A stretch of DNA of 64,000 nt from a virus, in the IMG/VR virus record IMGVR_UViG_3300037189_022865, positions 1-64,000 of that record; one strand, 5' to 3'. Numbering within the stretch: position 1 is the first letter of the stretch; each line of letters opens with the position of its first letter. The position numbers and the translations under genes are program-made. Below the pieces are notes generated by a model. It ran no database searches. It was given only the letters and a program-made list of their open reading frames with translations, and was not told where the DNA came from. Shown piece after piece: positions 23,258 through 31,571 of the stretch.

Positions 23258-24314
23258 ACTACATTCTTATGTAGGAGCTTTTCGACCAACCGATAAGCTT
23301 CGACCGGGCTTCCGCACGAGAGGCGGAACTTTAATAGTTTTAACGCATTCCACTCCAAAAAACAAACCCTTTGTTTTAATCGCTGCTACAAACATCTCCT
23401 CTGCCCACTTTACATGCAAGACAGCTTGTGTGTATATGTGTGTAGCTGACAATCAGTCGGCTAGACGGTACAACAATGTACCCGGAGGAAAGATCTATTT
23501 TTCTTCACATTCAAATTTCACAAACACCATGAAATTTCTCACTTCAGTTCCTGTAGAAGCCATCAACGTTGATTTCCAGCTGACAGAAAACAGCACCATT
23601 ACCAATGGTGAGGTTGCTGATGCACTCATGACGCCCGAAGATCAGCGCAACGACGCGCAAAAAGCGATCTTCGCCGCTATGCAACGCCGTGATGGTGATT
23701 CGATGGATCAGAATTTCCGCAAAATCCAAGAAGCTCAGATCACAGCCAAACTCGCAGAGATGAAAATCACCACTGATCCGACATTCCCTGAAAATCAGGA
23801 CGAACTGGACGAAATCATTGATCTGTTCAACGCAGACCGTGACGAAGACACGTCCCTGGCCGTCATGGGCTTGAACCTCGATCTGCCTGTGATTCAGGAC
23901 GTGCCCGTTGATCCTGCACTTGTTGCAGAAACGCTGCAAAACCTGATTTCAGAAGACGCAATTACTGCGACCACCGAAATGCCCGTTGATCCGATCACTG
24001 CAGAAGAGGCAACTACCGATGCAGTCCAAGAGCTGACAGAAATGCCCCTGCCTGTGAATGCCGCTGCGGCTGACTCCCTGCAAGTGACTGCAACTGTTGC
24101 TCCCGGCCACGTCAGCTTCCCGGCGAATACTCTGGCAAAAACCCTCAAGCAAGTGGGAGAAATCAGCGAAGCCGCCAACACCTTGGTTACCAAGGCGAAT
24201 GCTCTGAAAGACGATCTTCTGACGGCTACTGTGAACGCGCTGCAAGCAATGGGAGATGGAGATCCGCGTGAAACAACAGTGGATGCTGAAATCGCTGAGA
24301 CTACTCAGCTGTAA
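23247..24314 (+). CDS. Hypothetical protein, abundant-protein codon usage in C-terminal part
   Basis: Open frame from ATG 23247 (overlapping the VWA stop by 11 bases) to TAA, 355 residues. An internal ATG at 23529 (MKFLTSVPVEAINV, 261 residues) may be the true start: codon use turns markedly G/C-rich there and the ATG follows an A/C-rich leader. The absence of stops over the first 94 codons argues for the longer form. The C-terminal part is acidic, Ala/Thr/Pro-rich with long helices. No domain recognised. Confidence 0.55.
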   Translation: MTIELHSYVGAFRPTDKLRPGFRTRGGTLIVLTHSTPKNKPFVLIAATNISSAHFTCKTACVYMCVADNQSARRYNNVPGGKIYFSSHSNFTNTMKFLTSVPVEAINVDFQLTENSTITNGEVADALMTPEDQRNDAQKAIFAAMQRRDGDSMDQNFRKIQEAQITAKLAEMKITTDPTFPENQDELDEIIDLFNADRDEDTSLAVMGLNLDLPVIQDVPVDPALVAETLQNLISEDAITATTEMPVDPITAEEATTDAVQELTEMPLPVNAAAADSLQVTATVAPGHVSFPANTLAKTLKQVGEISEAANTLVTKANALKDDLLTATVNALQAMGDGDPRETTVDAEIAETTQL

Positions 24315-24357
24315 CTTCAGCTCAAATCCGGCAAGTTCCTAAACAATCTTCTAACTA

Positions 24358-24382
24358 GGGGGAGGGGAAACTCTCCCCCTTA
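24358..24382 (+). terminator. Terminator-like hairpin
   Basis: GGGGGAG pairs with CTCTCCCCC around GGGAAA, followed by TTAAAC. Confidence 0.5.
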
Positions 24383-24395
24383 AACTAACTTTCTA

Positions 24396-25067
24396 ATGCA
24401 TCATCTTAGTTCTATTATCTGCGAACCAATTTTTAAGGACGGTTACAACGTCAGAATGGCGAGTTCCGCCCTTGTAGTAGTTAACAATGGCATAAAAGCC
24501 AAAGTTAAACTGCCTAGAGTAAGCGAAAGCGACGGCAAGTTTGACACAATGTTTTTGAATGTTAGGCTTTCCCCCAGCCAAGCTTTGGGCATCAAGGAAT
24601 ACCACAACATGTCCCAAAAGAATGCAGGTTACAAAATTAATCTGCATGAAAACTTTGTGCTCACTGGCCATATGGCTTACCGGAAAACAGAAAAAGAGGA
24701 GTTCCTAGAAATAGTGGACGATTCTACATTCGAAGTTCACGAACGCTTGTATTTGGGGAAAACTGCCGTCAAGATAGCAGGACAAGAGCGTCCAATCTAC
24801 AGTGTTATCTGCGATCAAAAACCAAGGCTACATGTCTCGCTTACTGGAGAGCTCTACAATCATCTTTTGGAAGACGTGACGGGAATCACTCTCGATACTT
24901 TTATTCAAAAGCTTTATGCGTCGTACGATACTGGCCAAGACGTATCATTTTCCTCTGAGTACCACGCAAAAAAGCAATTGATACTTCCAACAATGAAAGG
25001 TGGTTTTGCCCCCCTAGTTGCAGCGCAGCTTGAAACACTGTTTTCGACAAAAACAATCGTCCTATGA
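24396..25067 (+). CDS. Hypothetical protein
   Basis: 223 residues starting MHHLSSIICEPIF; a second ATG at 24456 (MASSALVVV) is in frame. Mixed alpha/beta with no visible catalytic motif. The TGA stop overlaps the next ATG (ATGA), so it is coupled to the following gene. Confidence 0.6.
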   Translation: MHHLSSIICEPIFKDGYNVRMASSALVVVNNGIKAKVKLPRVSESDGKFDTMFLNVRLSPSQALGIKEYHNMSQKNAGYKINLHENFVLTGHMAYRKTEKEEFLEIVDDSTFEVHERLYLGKTAVKIAGQERPIYSVICDQKPRLHVSLTGELYNHLLEDVTGITLDTFIQKLYASYDTGQDVSFSSEYHAKKQLILPTMKGGFAPLVAAQLETLFSTKTIVL

Positions 25068-25600
25068 GTTACTACAAAACGGCAAAAGGAGGAATCCTAA
25101 AAGTCGAGTTTTTCCCCATCAGGGTGGAAATATCCGTACAAGCTAAGTTTAATTCTGCACAAATTGCAAATCTAACTACGCAAGATGTGGTAGAAATTGA
25201 ACAAAAGCTTAGGTTATACGTTAAAACTTATTGCTCAAAAACAATCGAGGTAAATAGGTTTTTGCTTACTGATGGTGGTGGAAAGATTTTTAGGACAGTC
25301 GTTTTACTTTCAAGAATCTACTATTCGGACGCAAGTAATGTGTCTACCAGTAGTATCGAGAAAGATCTTATAACCAGCATTAAAATGGTAAAAGATGAGG
25401 TATGTAAAAGGAGTGGGATTAATATTTCTCGTTCTACTTCTGCTTCCCGAGAAAGAGTTCGAGCTCTTAAGCTCACTATTAAAGAGCTTAGCCGGGAAGG
25501 CAAGAGAAAGAACGGAAGCATTGAGCTCAGCAGAAGTCGAAAAGGACACCGCCCAGATTCCGGAGCCTCTAACTCTGGAAAAGGTAAAAAAAGCGATTGA
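25064..25600 (+). CDS. Hypothetical protein with basic tail, overlapping a lysin gene
   Basis: 178 residues. Residues 1-110 look like a globular alpha/beta domain; the last 68 are Ser/Arg/Lys-rich and lie over the first 206 bases of the next gene in another frame. Ends in TGA. Either the tail is a real product of overprinting or the gene ends functionally earlier. No family recognised. Confidence 0.55.
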   Translation: MSYYKTAKGGILKVEFFPIRVEISVQAKFNSAQIANLTTQDVVEIEQKLRLYVKTYCSKTIEVNRFLLTDGGGKIFRTVVLLSRIYYSDASNVSTSSIEKDLITSIKMVKDEVCKRSGINISRSTSASRERVRALKLTIKELSREGKRKNGSIELSRSRKGHRPDSGASNSGKGKKSD

Positions 25601-25979
25601 CGATAACGGCATTAAGTTCAAATGGGTTGTCCTATCTCAAGCCGTTCATGAGACCAATTACTTTAAAAGCAACATATTCAAGCAGAATAGAAACTGCTTC
25701 GGTATGAAGCTTTCTCAAAGAGGCTGGGCAATCGAAGAGAACAGAGGCCATGCGAAATACGATGATGTTGTTTTGTCTGTTAGAGATTACGCTGCTTATC
25801 AGCGAAATATACTCTTTCTGGCCAAAAAACAAGGCTACGTAATAGATACTGAGGAACAGTATTTATGGTTACTGGATAATTTGCCGTTTGATAACGGGGC
25901 TAGGTATGCTGAAGACAAACAATATACTGAACGCCTTCGTTCACACATGAAGAAGTTAAAAAAATCGGTGTCTTGGTAG
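25395..25979 (+). CDS. Second glucosaminidase-type lysin (GH73/FlgJ-like)
   Basis: 194 residues: an N-terminal hydrophobic anchor (LIFLVLLLLP), a short linker, then a glucosaminidase domain with SQAVHETNYFKSN and NCFGMKLSQRG. The Glu of HETNY corresponds to the catalytic Glu of LESNW in the lysin at 20206. Ends in TAG. Its start lies within the preceding gene. Two paralogous lysins in one block are unusual. Confidence 0.75.
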   Translation: MRYVKGVGLIFLVLLLLPEKEFELLSSLLKSLAGKARERTEALSSAEVEKDTAQIPEPLTLEKVKKAIDDNGIKFKWVVLSQAVHETNYFKSNIFKQNRNCFGMKLSQRGWAIEENRGHAKYDDVVLSVRDYAAYQRNILFLAKKQGYVIDTEEQYLWLLDNLPFDNGARYAEDKQYTERLRSHMKKLKKSVSW

Positions 25980-26181
25980 ACTTTCCCACTATCTTGGCAC
26001 TTTGACACGGTTGGGAAATTTCCTTGGGGCGGTCTAGGAGCCTTCTGAAGCCCGCGCGAAGGGGGGAAAGGTTTCTGGGTTGGGGTCATATGCCTCTTTC
26101 TGTGGAATCTAGTACCCTAAGTAGTCAGGTGTGAGGTACCCACTCCACAAGGCCGCTCCTTGGTTTTAAAAAAACTTAAAC
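25980..26181 (+). other. 200-base GC-rich gap
   Basis: No gene that I can support. Contains short complementary pairs (GGGAAA/TTTCC, CCTTC/GAAGG around GCCCGCGC, CAAGG/CCTTG near 26140-26162). It may be a folded leader of the AAA+ gene that follows. Confidence 0.3.
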
Positions 26182-27588
26182 ATGTTCGTTCTTTTTCTAG
26201 TCCTCGCCCTTGCGGCTTTAGGCACACTTGCTTACGCTGGTTACCAATCATATGTATCCGGCGAGAAACACATGGAGAATCAAGAAACCCAAATGGAAAG
26301 CTTGATCTCTTCAACAACTGCAACTTCTCGAGCGGCAACCAGAACCAGTTTTGAGGTTGGAAACATCTCAAGAACTGTGTCAGAATTCCTGAGTAAACAG
26401 TTGGAAATACCCGCAGAAATCTACGAAAGTAGTGGCGAAAGTCACATTACCAAAATGGATTTCAGTTCCGGAAGTATCGCAGTAAAAGGTTCTATGGTGC
26501 TTGAGATAGTGGACAGGTACGTCCAAAACGGGTATCAGATAACCAGAGTAGTGCGTAAAGACGGCGATCCGAATAGCTACGACAGGGTAAACAGGTTCTT
26601 CGTTACGTTCTCCAAGAGTACCCCGGAGTTTGATGAAGAAATTTCCCTTGAAATCGGCGTCACGTACGTACTTATTGATCGTGTGGTAAACCCGGAAGCT
26701 GAGTATCAACCCTATACTCTGATGGACACTCTCCCTGTTGCCGAGTCAATGGTGCTCTTCTACAAAAAAGAGTGTCATACAGAGTGCATCATGGGCCTTA
26801 TGTCGGACACTAAACAGATTCTGAGTAATTTGAAGCGGGTTGAGACAAAGGCACCATCTCGGCAGGGAAAAGTTCTTGTCCATCGCTGGGCTGACGTAGG
26901 TCTTTCTTACAGTTACGAAAACTTCGTGGCGGTTCCTGAAGACTTCATCAAGATCGTGTACAATGGTACTCTGAAAGGCGTGAATGGTACATTCAAACCC
27001 AATGTACTGATCACTCGATTGGTAGAGCATTGGGCTGCAGCTGAAACTACAGCAAACCTGTTCATTCACGGCATGGCAGGCACTGGTAAATCAACTCTTC
27101 TGAAGATTCTAGCCAATGCATGCTCTTCTTTAGAGAAGAAAGTGCACATAGTTATGATGGCTGGCAATCAGTCAGGCGTGATCACTTCAGCTTCTTTCAG
27201 GAATGAGATCAATCGCCTTACCGCAGACGGAACTCCTGTTGTCATCTTTATCGACGAGATGGTTCCGACCAATCACCAAACGCTCGCAGCACTCAGAAAC
27301 ATCCTTGATGGCACTGATCGACTTGACAAAACTGCGTTTGTAGTTTGCAGTAATGCTAAGCCAGAAGATTTCGGTGACGCATTTACCCGTGCGGGCCGTT
27401 TCGATGTTGTCATCGAGACTCTGCCCTTCACTGACGAAGCCAGTGCACAAGCCTTGTACAACTATCTCAGGCAGGAAAACCCAAAGAAAGTTTGGGCTCC
27501 TTTTGAGTGGAAAGAGAACTTGACTCTCAGCGGAGTAGCTCAGCTCGGTACGTGGAAGTCCTTGGCGGAAACTTTGACAGTACAATAA
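26182..27588 (+). CDS. Membrane-anchored AAA+ ATPase
   Basis: 468 residues. An N-terminal transmembrane helix (about 2-22) is followed by a roughly 250-residue region of mixed folds, then one AAA+ domain with Walker A GMAGTGKST (about 296-304), Walker B VVIFIDEM (about 352-359), sensor-like FVVCSN and arginine-finger RAGRFD. The layout recalls Bcs1/FtsH-type membrane AAA proteins without a protease domain. Likely a membrane remodelling or unfolding machine; the substrate is unknown. G/C-rich codon use. Confidence 0.75.
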   Translation: MFVLFLVLALAALGTLAYAGYQSYVSGEKHMENQETQMESLISSTTATSRAATRTSFEVGNISRTVSEFLSKQLEIPAEIYESSGESHITKMDFSSGSIAVKGSMVLEIVDRYVQNGYQITRVVRKDGDPNSYDRVNRFFVTFSKSTPEFDEEISLEIGVTYVLIDRVVNPEAEYQPYTLMDTLPVAESMVLFYKKECHTECIMGLMSDTKQILSNLKRVETKAPSRQGKVLVHRWADVGLSYSYENFVAVPEDFIKIVYNGTLKGVNGTFKPNVLITRLVEHWAAAETTANLFIHGMAGTGKSTLLKILANACSSLEKKVHIVMMAGNQSGVITSASFRNEINRLTADGTPVVIFIDEMVPTNHQTLAALRNILDGTDRLDKTAFVVCSNAKPEDFGDAFTRAGRFDVVIETLPFTDEASAQALYNYLRQENPKKVWAPFEWKENLTLSGVAQLGTWKSLAETLTVQ

Positions 27589-27609
27589 ACCTGTATTTCT
27601 CCAAACCAA

Positions 27610-27642
27610 GAGGGGTGTCGTAAAAGATGCCCCTCTAACTTT
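27610..27642 (+). terminator. Terminator hairpin
   Basis: GAGGGG(TG) pairs with (AT)GCCCCTC around TCGTAAAAG, followed by TAACTTTT. Confidence 0.5.
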
Positions 27643-27648
27643 TAAATT

Positions 27649-28308
27649 ATGAAAAGACTGATACGAGTCGGGGATTCAGTCATTATCGGTGGTGATGGCG
27701 TAGTTACAAAAACCCGACATTTTAAAGGCTCAAGTGTAACCTACGATAAAGAAGTAGATCTTGTAGTAGGCGAACTTACAATAGTTTCTTATAACATGCA
27801 TTTACAAAGCGTAACAGCAGTTGATACTAACGGTGAGAAAGTAGAAATTCCTTTCAGCATTCAACCCCTTCGCATCGGTCCTTATGGCTTTGAGAGTTAT
27901 TTACATCCAAGTATGCTAAAGTTTTCTCATTCAGGTTTTATAGAAGCTTTAAGTGATAATAATTTGTGTATACATAGAGTTACTGGTCAGAAGTGTAGAC
28001 TAATCTTAGACTCTGACTTTATTAATACAGGTTCATTTAGACTAGAAGCCATAACTGGTCCTGAAAAAACATCTAGATCTTTTAAATCAGAGAAATGGGA
28101 TAGAAGAACTTTACGAGATTACTTGGATTCTATTAAAGGTAAAGTGATTAAGGGAAAAGCTAAAATAGGGTATTTAATCTACAAAGATGCTTGTCATGAA
28201 AGCGTTCTAGTGAATCCCGGTGAAGATTTAGTTGTAGTACTCGTATTTGAAGACGGTACCGCAATGAGCCTCCCCTACAAAAACTTTCAATCGGTAAAAT
28301 GGAAATAA
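27649..28308 (+). CDS. Hypothetical protein
   Basis: 219 residues starting MKRLIRVGDSVIIGG. The N-terminal 90 residues look like an SH3-like beta barrel; a second beta-rich half follows. Ends in TAA, overlapping the next ATG by 10 bases. Function not recognised. Confidence 0.6.
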   Translation: MKRLIRVGDSVIIGGDGVVTKTRHFKGSSVTYDKEVDLVVGELTIVSYNMHLQSVTAVDTNGEKVEIPFSIQPLRIGPYGFESYLHPSMLKFSHSGFIEALSDNNLCIHRVTGQKCRLILDSDFINTGSFRLEAITGPEKTSRSFKSEKWDRRTLRDYLDSIKGKVIKGKAKIGYLIYKDACHESVLVNPGEDLVVVLVFEDGTAMSLPYKNFQSVKWK

Positions 28309-28832
28309 CCATCCATCACCCTTCAAGTAGTGGTGAAAAACGAATAAAGCGAATAGTTGGCGTAACGGACGCAATGTTAGACTATGGTCACGAGATAAAC
28401 GAGACAATAGTACCAGCTATTCGCATTGAATCTACTCAAGCGCGTCCGTACTATGTCTCTGGTATAGAGCTCACTGCTCTAGAGACGTTATTTATTTACA
28501 TTAAAGCCAATATATCCCTCAATAAAAATACAGTGATACCTCTTGATGTTTTCGATCCGGATACAAATAAAGAGGTAAAGCCCATGAGTATTTCTCAATA
28601 TCTTAACGCGATTAAGTGGCAAAGATTTTCTAGAACAGAGGCCTTTGCAATCTTTTGCACTGAAGACATCCGCTCAATGACACACGGTAAATTCAATCCC
28701 GTTAAAAGAGCGGCTAGAGAAAGAAAAGAAACAATCATTGAACTGTGGAGACACCGTCTCCCAACAACTCAAGCAGATGTGTCTAAAAAAGAGTATTTTA
28801 CTGCTTTGCTCAGTGAGCATATTGTCCTGTAG
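28299..28832 (+). CDS. Hypothetical protein
   Basis: 177 residues starting MEITIHHPSSSG, ending in TAG. Beta-rich first half and helical, basic second half (KRAARERKETIIEL). Its last 56 bases overlap the following lipoprotein gene. Confidence 0.6.
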   Translation: MEITIHHPSSSGEKRIKRIVGVTDAMLDYGHEINETIVPAIRIESTQARPYYVSGIELTALETLFIYIKANISLNKNTVIPLDVFDPDTNKEVKPMSISQYLNAIKWQRFSRTEAFAIFCTEDIRSMTHGKFNPVKRAARERKETIIELWRHRLPTTQADVSKKEYFTALLSEHIVL

Positions 28833-29193
28833 CGATGACGGAAAAGAATACGACCTAGCGTCGTTTGCCCCAGTACCACTGGATTCCGTTCAAGTCGCTC
28901 CCCAACCTGCGAGCCGCAATTTCACAATCTCTCCTCCAAGTATTGACGGTAAAAGCTGCAAAGAATACACGATGAGCATCCAGCTCTATGTCAAACAAGA
29001 CTCCGTGCGCAGCTACACACTCACCACCAGCTGTGGAAATCCTATCGCTAAGAAGGAATACAAAATTGAGCCTGGCGATACCAAAGAAAAGATCGCTAAA
29101 AGAGTCTCTAAAGACTTAGGCATTACCATCCCACCGTCAAGTATTTCCAACAAACTTCCGCTTAAAAGAGGCGAAAAAATCACATTTCAATGA
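28777..29193 (+). CDS. Predicted lipoprotein
   Basis: 138 residues from ATG 28777, chosen because it gives a signal peptide MCLKKSILLLCSVSI ending in lipobox ILSC followed by Ser-Asp-Asp. The mature part has a beta-rich domain and a C-terminal segment with EPGDTKEKIAKRVS and RGEKITF, vaguely LysM-like. The TGA stop overlaps the next ATG. Confidence 0.55.
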   Translation: MCLKKSILLLCSVSILSCSDDGKEYDLASFAPVPLDSVQVAPQPASRNFTISPPSIDGKSCKEYTMSIQLYVKQDSVRSYTLTTSCGNPIAKKEYKIEPGDTKEKIAKRVSKDLGITIPPSSISNKLPLKRGEKITFQ

Positions 29194-29636
29194 TGCAGTA
29201 CTGGTTCACAAGTACATCTTCTTCTTGGGAAAAATCTCGCGCTGAGATAGAACTTGAGTTAGAGGACTATAATATCGAATTTAATAACAATAAAAATTGC
29301 TCCAGAAAACAAACGAAGAAGCGTGACATTTTCAAAAAACGAAAGCACATCACCGACAAAGTAAAACAAAGAGTCGTTCAAGATGACACTATTCAAGACG
29401 TGGATTCTGCTGTTCTGGAAGCAATTATCTGGGGGGATCAATACCTCCGGTATAAACTTTCCCAAACCTATGGAAATAAACGAAAAAACGCTTCTGAAGT
29501 TAGGAGTCGATTCATTAAACAACGCCAGGGCGGAGGCCTTCCCGTTCCGGAATGGAGTTGGGAAGACGTACGTCGAAATCGAACTGTTCCTAACCAGCAA
29601 ACTGGGAATAGCGATAGAAGAAGAGTTGTATTATAG
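29190..29636 (+). CDS. Basic hypothetical protein
   Basis: 148 residues starting MMQYWFTSTSSSW: an acidic helix, then a Lys/Arg-rich region (RKQTKKRDIFKKRKHI) and an Arg-rich tail. Ends in TAG. The last 167 bases overlap the next gene. Possibly nucleic-acid binding. Confidence 0.5.
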   Translation: MMQYWFTSTSSSWEKSRAEIELELEDYNIEFNNNKNCSRKQTKKRDIFKKRKHITDKVKQRVVQDDTIQDVDSAVLEAIIWGDQYLRYKLSQTYGNKRKNASEVRSRFIKQRQGGGLPVPEWSWEDVRRNRTVPNQQTGNSDRRRVVL

Positions 29637-29829
29637 GAAAAATACTCCTAGGTACAAATTCACTTTCTACAAACCAAGTATCTTACACCTCATCCAAACT
29701 GACGGAACTAGGCAAGATGCTTACAAACGTGGAATCAAACGATGTTTTCTCCTTCTAAAAAGAATGCACAAAAAGCATTCATCGCAAACCCATACGGATT
29801 CCACCTCGCAGAGCACGTCTACAAAATAA
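29470..29829 (+). CDS. Hypothetical protein
   Basis: 119 residues from ATG 29470 (MEINEKTLLKLGVD). The frame is open from 29383 but the internal ATG gives a more natural start. Contains KTYVEIELFLTSKLGI and a Lys/His/Thr-rich tail that overlaps the following gene by 88 bases. Ends in TAA. Not recognised. Confidence 0.5.
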   Translation: MEINEKTLLKLGVDSLNNARAEAFPFRNGVGKTYVEIELFLTSKLGIAIEEELYYRKNTPRYKFTFYKPSILHLIQTDGTRQDAYKRGIKRCFLLLKRMHKKHSSQTHTDSTSQSTSTK

Positions 29830-30302
29830 GAATGTTGTTTTTGCGTTATGGTTGGCAAGTTCAACTTCTGGAAACAGAGACACGAACGTATCATCCGAAT
29901 TGCGTGCTAATAATACCAGATACCGGTGGCATCAATACCAACGTGAGTTACTTCAAAACTCCCGCTCCAGGCATTCCGCCTCAAGATCAGGGCATAGAGT
30001 CCTTCCGGTTAAACAGTTTGCATTACTGGGTAAACAAAAAAGTGCCAATTATTGGCTTAGGTTACTCAGCTTTCCTTACCTTTGCAGAAGTTTGTGGAGG
30101 TAATCTGCTTTGCGGTTCTGACGGTCTATCCTTTATGCACCGAAAAGACGTGGATATTTACGAGACGAAATTCTTTGGCAAAAGAGCTGCTGGCTTTGTT
30201 GATTATCAAATTGACGAGAGTCTCATCAGCCTTGCCGAGTCCCTTCTTCCAAAGGAGGCACCGCCGGAGGACGAAGTATTGGTATCGGTGCCCATTTTAT
30301 AA
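29742..30302 (+). CDS. Class I glutamine amidotransferase-like protein lacking the catalytic Cys
   Basis: 186 residues. The pattern VPIIGLGYSAFLTFAEVCGG followed by NLL resembles the nucleophile elbow of GATase1/peptidase C26 proteins (P-[IV]-[LI]-G-[IV]-C-x-G ... GG-x-L), but the Cys position is Gly. An upstream VLIIPDTGG suits the same fold. It may be a pseudoenzyme or a divergent relative. Ends in TAA. Fold assignment is tentative. Confidence 0.45.
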   Translation: MFSPSKKNAQKAFIANPYGFHLAEHVYKIRMLFLRYGWQVQLLETETRTYHPNCVLIIPDTGGINTNVSYFKTPAPGIPPQDQGIESFRLNSLHYWVNKKVPIIGLGYSAFLTFAEVCGGNLLCGSDGLSFMHRKDVDIYETKFFGKRAAGFVDYQIDESLISLAESLLPKEAPPEDEVLVSVPIL

Positions 30303-30304
30303 TA

Positions 30305-30616
30305 ATGGAAATTAATAAATCAATAGCTGTTTACGTTCGCGACCGAGTGTGAGTTTTGCGACGTAAAAAAGATCTTTTACCTTTAAATGTGAGTTATACT
30401 GTTGACGGTCTTAAATGGACCGCAAACAAAATGGGGAAATCCCTGTTTTATAAGAATGCTCGTGTTTTCAAAGGTAGAATAATCTCAGAAGACGGACCAT
30501 TAGTTGAGAATCCAGATGTGTTCTATGAACCATTTGATGCGATAGATCACTATAATCTGGATCTGAGAAAAGCCGAACTAAGGAATTTAGATAAAGCATT
30601 AAAGATGCTATACTAA
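30305..30616 (+). CDS. Hypothetical protein with one in-frame TGA (Trp)
   Basis: 103 residues from ATG 30305 to TAA when TGA 30350 is read as Trp (VRDRVW-VLRRKK). The standard code would force a TTG start at 30356. The ATG starts 2 bases after the previous stop, which supports the recoded reading. It is the first plus-strand gene in the window that needs UGA as sense. No domain recognised. Confidence 0.6.
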
Positions 30617-30674
30617 ATAGGCTGCTTAGCCCCGATCTTAGAGAAGGGGTATTGTTACATTAAATGTATAAATT

Positions 30675-31280
30675 TTGGAAAATAATCGACTATACAAGGC
30701 CTTTATGGTAATCTCAACTATTATCGGGTTAGTTCTTACCTTAGGCTTGTTTCACAAAAACAACGATCTAAAAAAGGACTTTCTTGAAATAAAATCGCGT
30801 ACTGATTCTATGGCCATAACCATAGATTCTATGCGGTTTGAGCTTAACAACCTTAGAGAAACCCACCCCTATCAAAACAAACGGTGGAAATCTAAGAGAA
30901 CAGGTCTGTGTACCGAGGGCAATTTCTTTGGGTTTTTACTTTATACCCCAGTGGATACTAACATATCCTCTGAGTTCGCTATCGCTCTTTCTGATTGAAA
31001 GGGCCCAGTAGCTAAAGTAAATTCTGTGAGAAGGCACTCGAATTGTAAAAGTCAACATTACCACGGTAAAGCAATTGACTTAGCGTGGGATGAGACTGTT
31101 ATTGCCTTCTTACTATCCGAAGAAGGTAGGTCTTGGCTAAAAGAGCATGGGGTAACCTTCTATATAGAAGGCAAACCCGGGAGCAAAAAAGTACGTCGTT
31201 ATCTTTACGATGAGGTTGCTTCTGAGTATGTATTCTTTAACCCCAATGCTAGCGGAGACCACATACATTTAAATATCTAA
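30675..31280 (+). CDS. M15-family peptidase (endolysin-like), one in-frame TGA (Trp)
   Basis: 201 residues from TTG 30675 (alternative ATG 30705) to TAA, reading TGA 30996 as Trp. N-terminal transmembrane helix (VISTIIGLVLTLGLF), a coiled segment, then a zinc peptidase domain. Zinc ligands are visible in SQHYHGKAIDL and SGDHIHLNI (H, D, H pattern of D-Ala-D-Ala carboxypeptidase / L-Ala-D-Glu peptidases). It would cut peptidoglycan cross-bridges. Under the standard code the zinc domain is separated from its anchor. A hairpin terminator follows. Confidence 0.75.
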
Positions 31281-31289
31281 TACTGATAG

Positions 31290-31313
31290 TGGGGGGAGAA
31301 ATCCCCCCTTTAT
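31290..31313 (+). terminator. Terminator hairpin
   Basis: GGGGGGA and TCCCCCC around GAAA, followed by TTTA. Confidence 0.55.
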
Positions 31314-31325
31314 CCATACTAAAAT

Positions 31326-31571
31326 ATGGAAGCTATCTTTTTTGTCCTCTTATCAACGATCGCAGGTTCGTTGTTTAAGCACTATCTGGAGCCCGTGGTG
31401 TTAAACAAAGCGGCTCATCTTTTCCCTCAATCTAATATCTTTAACACAAAACCAGAAACAAAAGTAGAACCTACGGAGTTTAATAACGTAAGGTTTAAGC
31501 GCACTATCAATGGATATACAACAATCTATGTTTCGAGTCCAACACGGACAGATACAACCTACGTCAGGTAA
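31326..31571 (+). CDS. Small membrane protein
   Basis: 81 residues with an N-terminal hydrophobic helix (AIFFVLLSTIAGSLF), ending in TAA. The last 62 bases overlap the DNA polymerase start. Function unknown. Confidence 0.5.
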   Translation: MEAIFFVLLSTIAGSLFKHYLEPVVLNKAAHLFPQSNIFNTKPETKVEPTEFNNVRFKRTINGYTTIYVSSPTRTDTTYVR

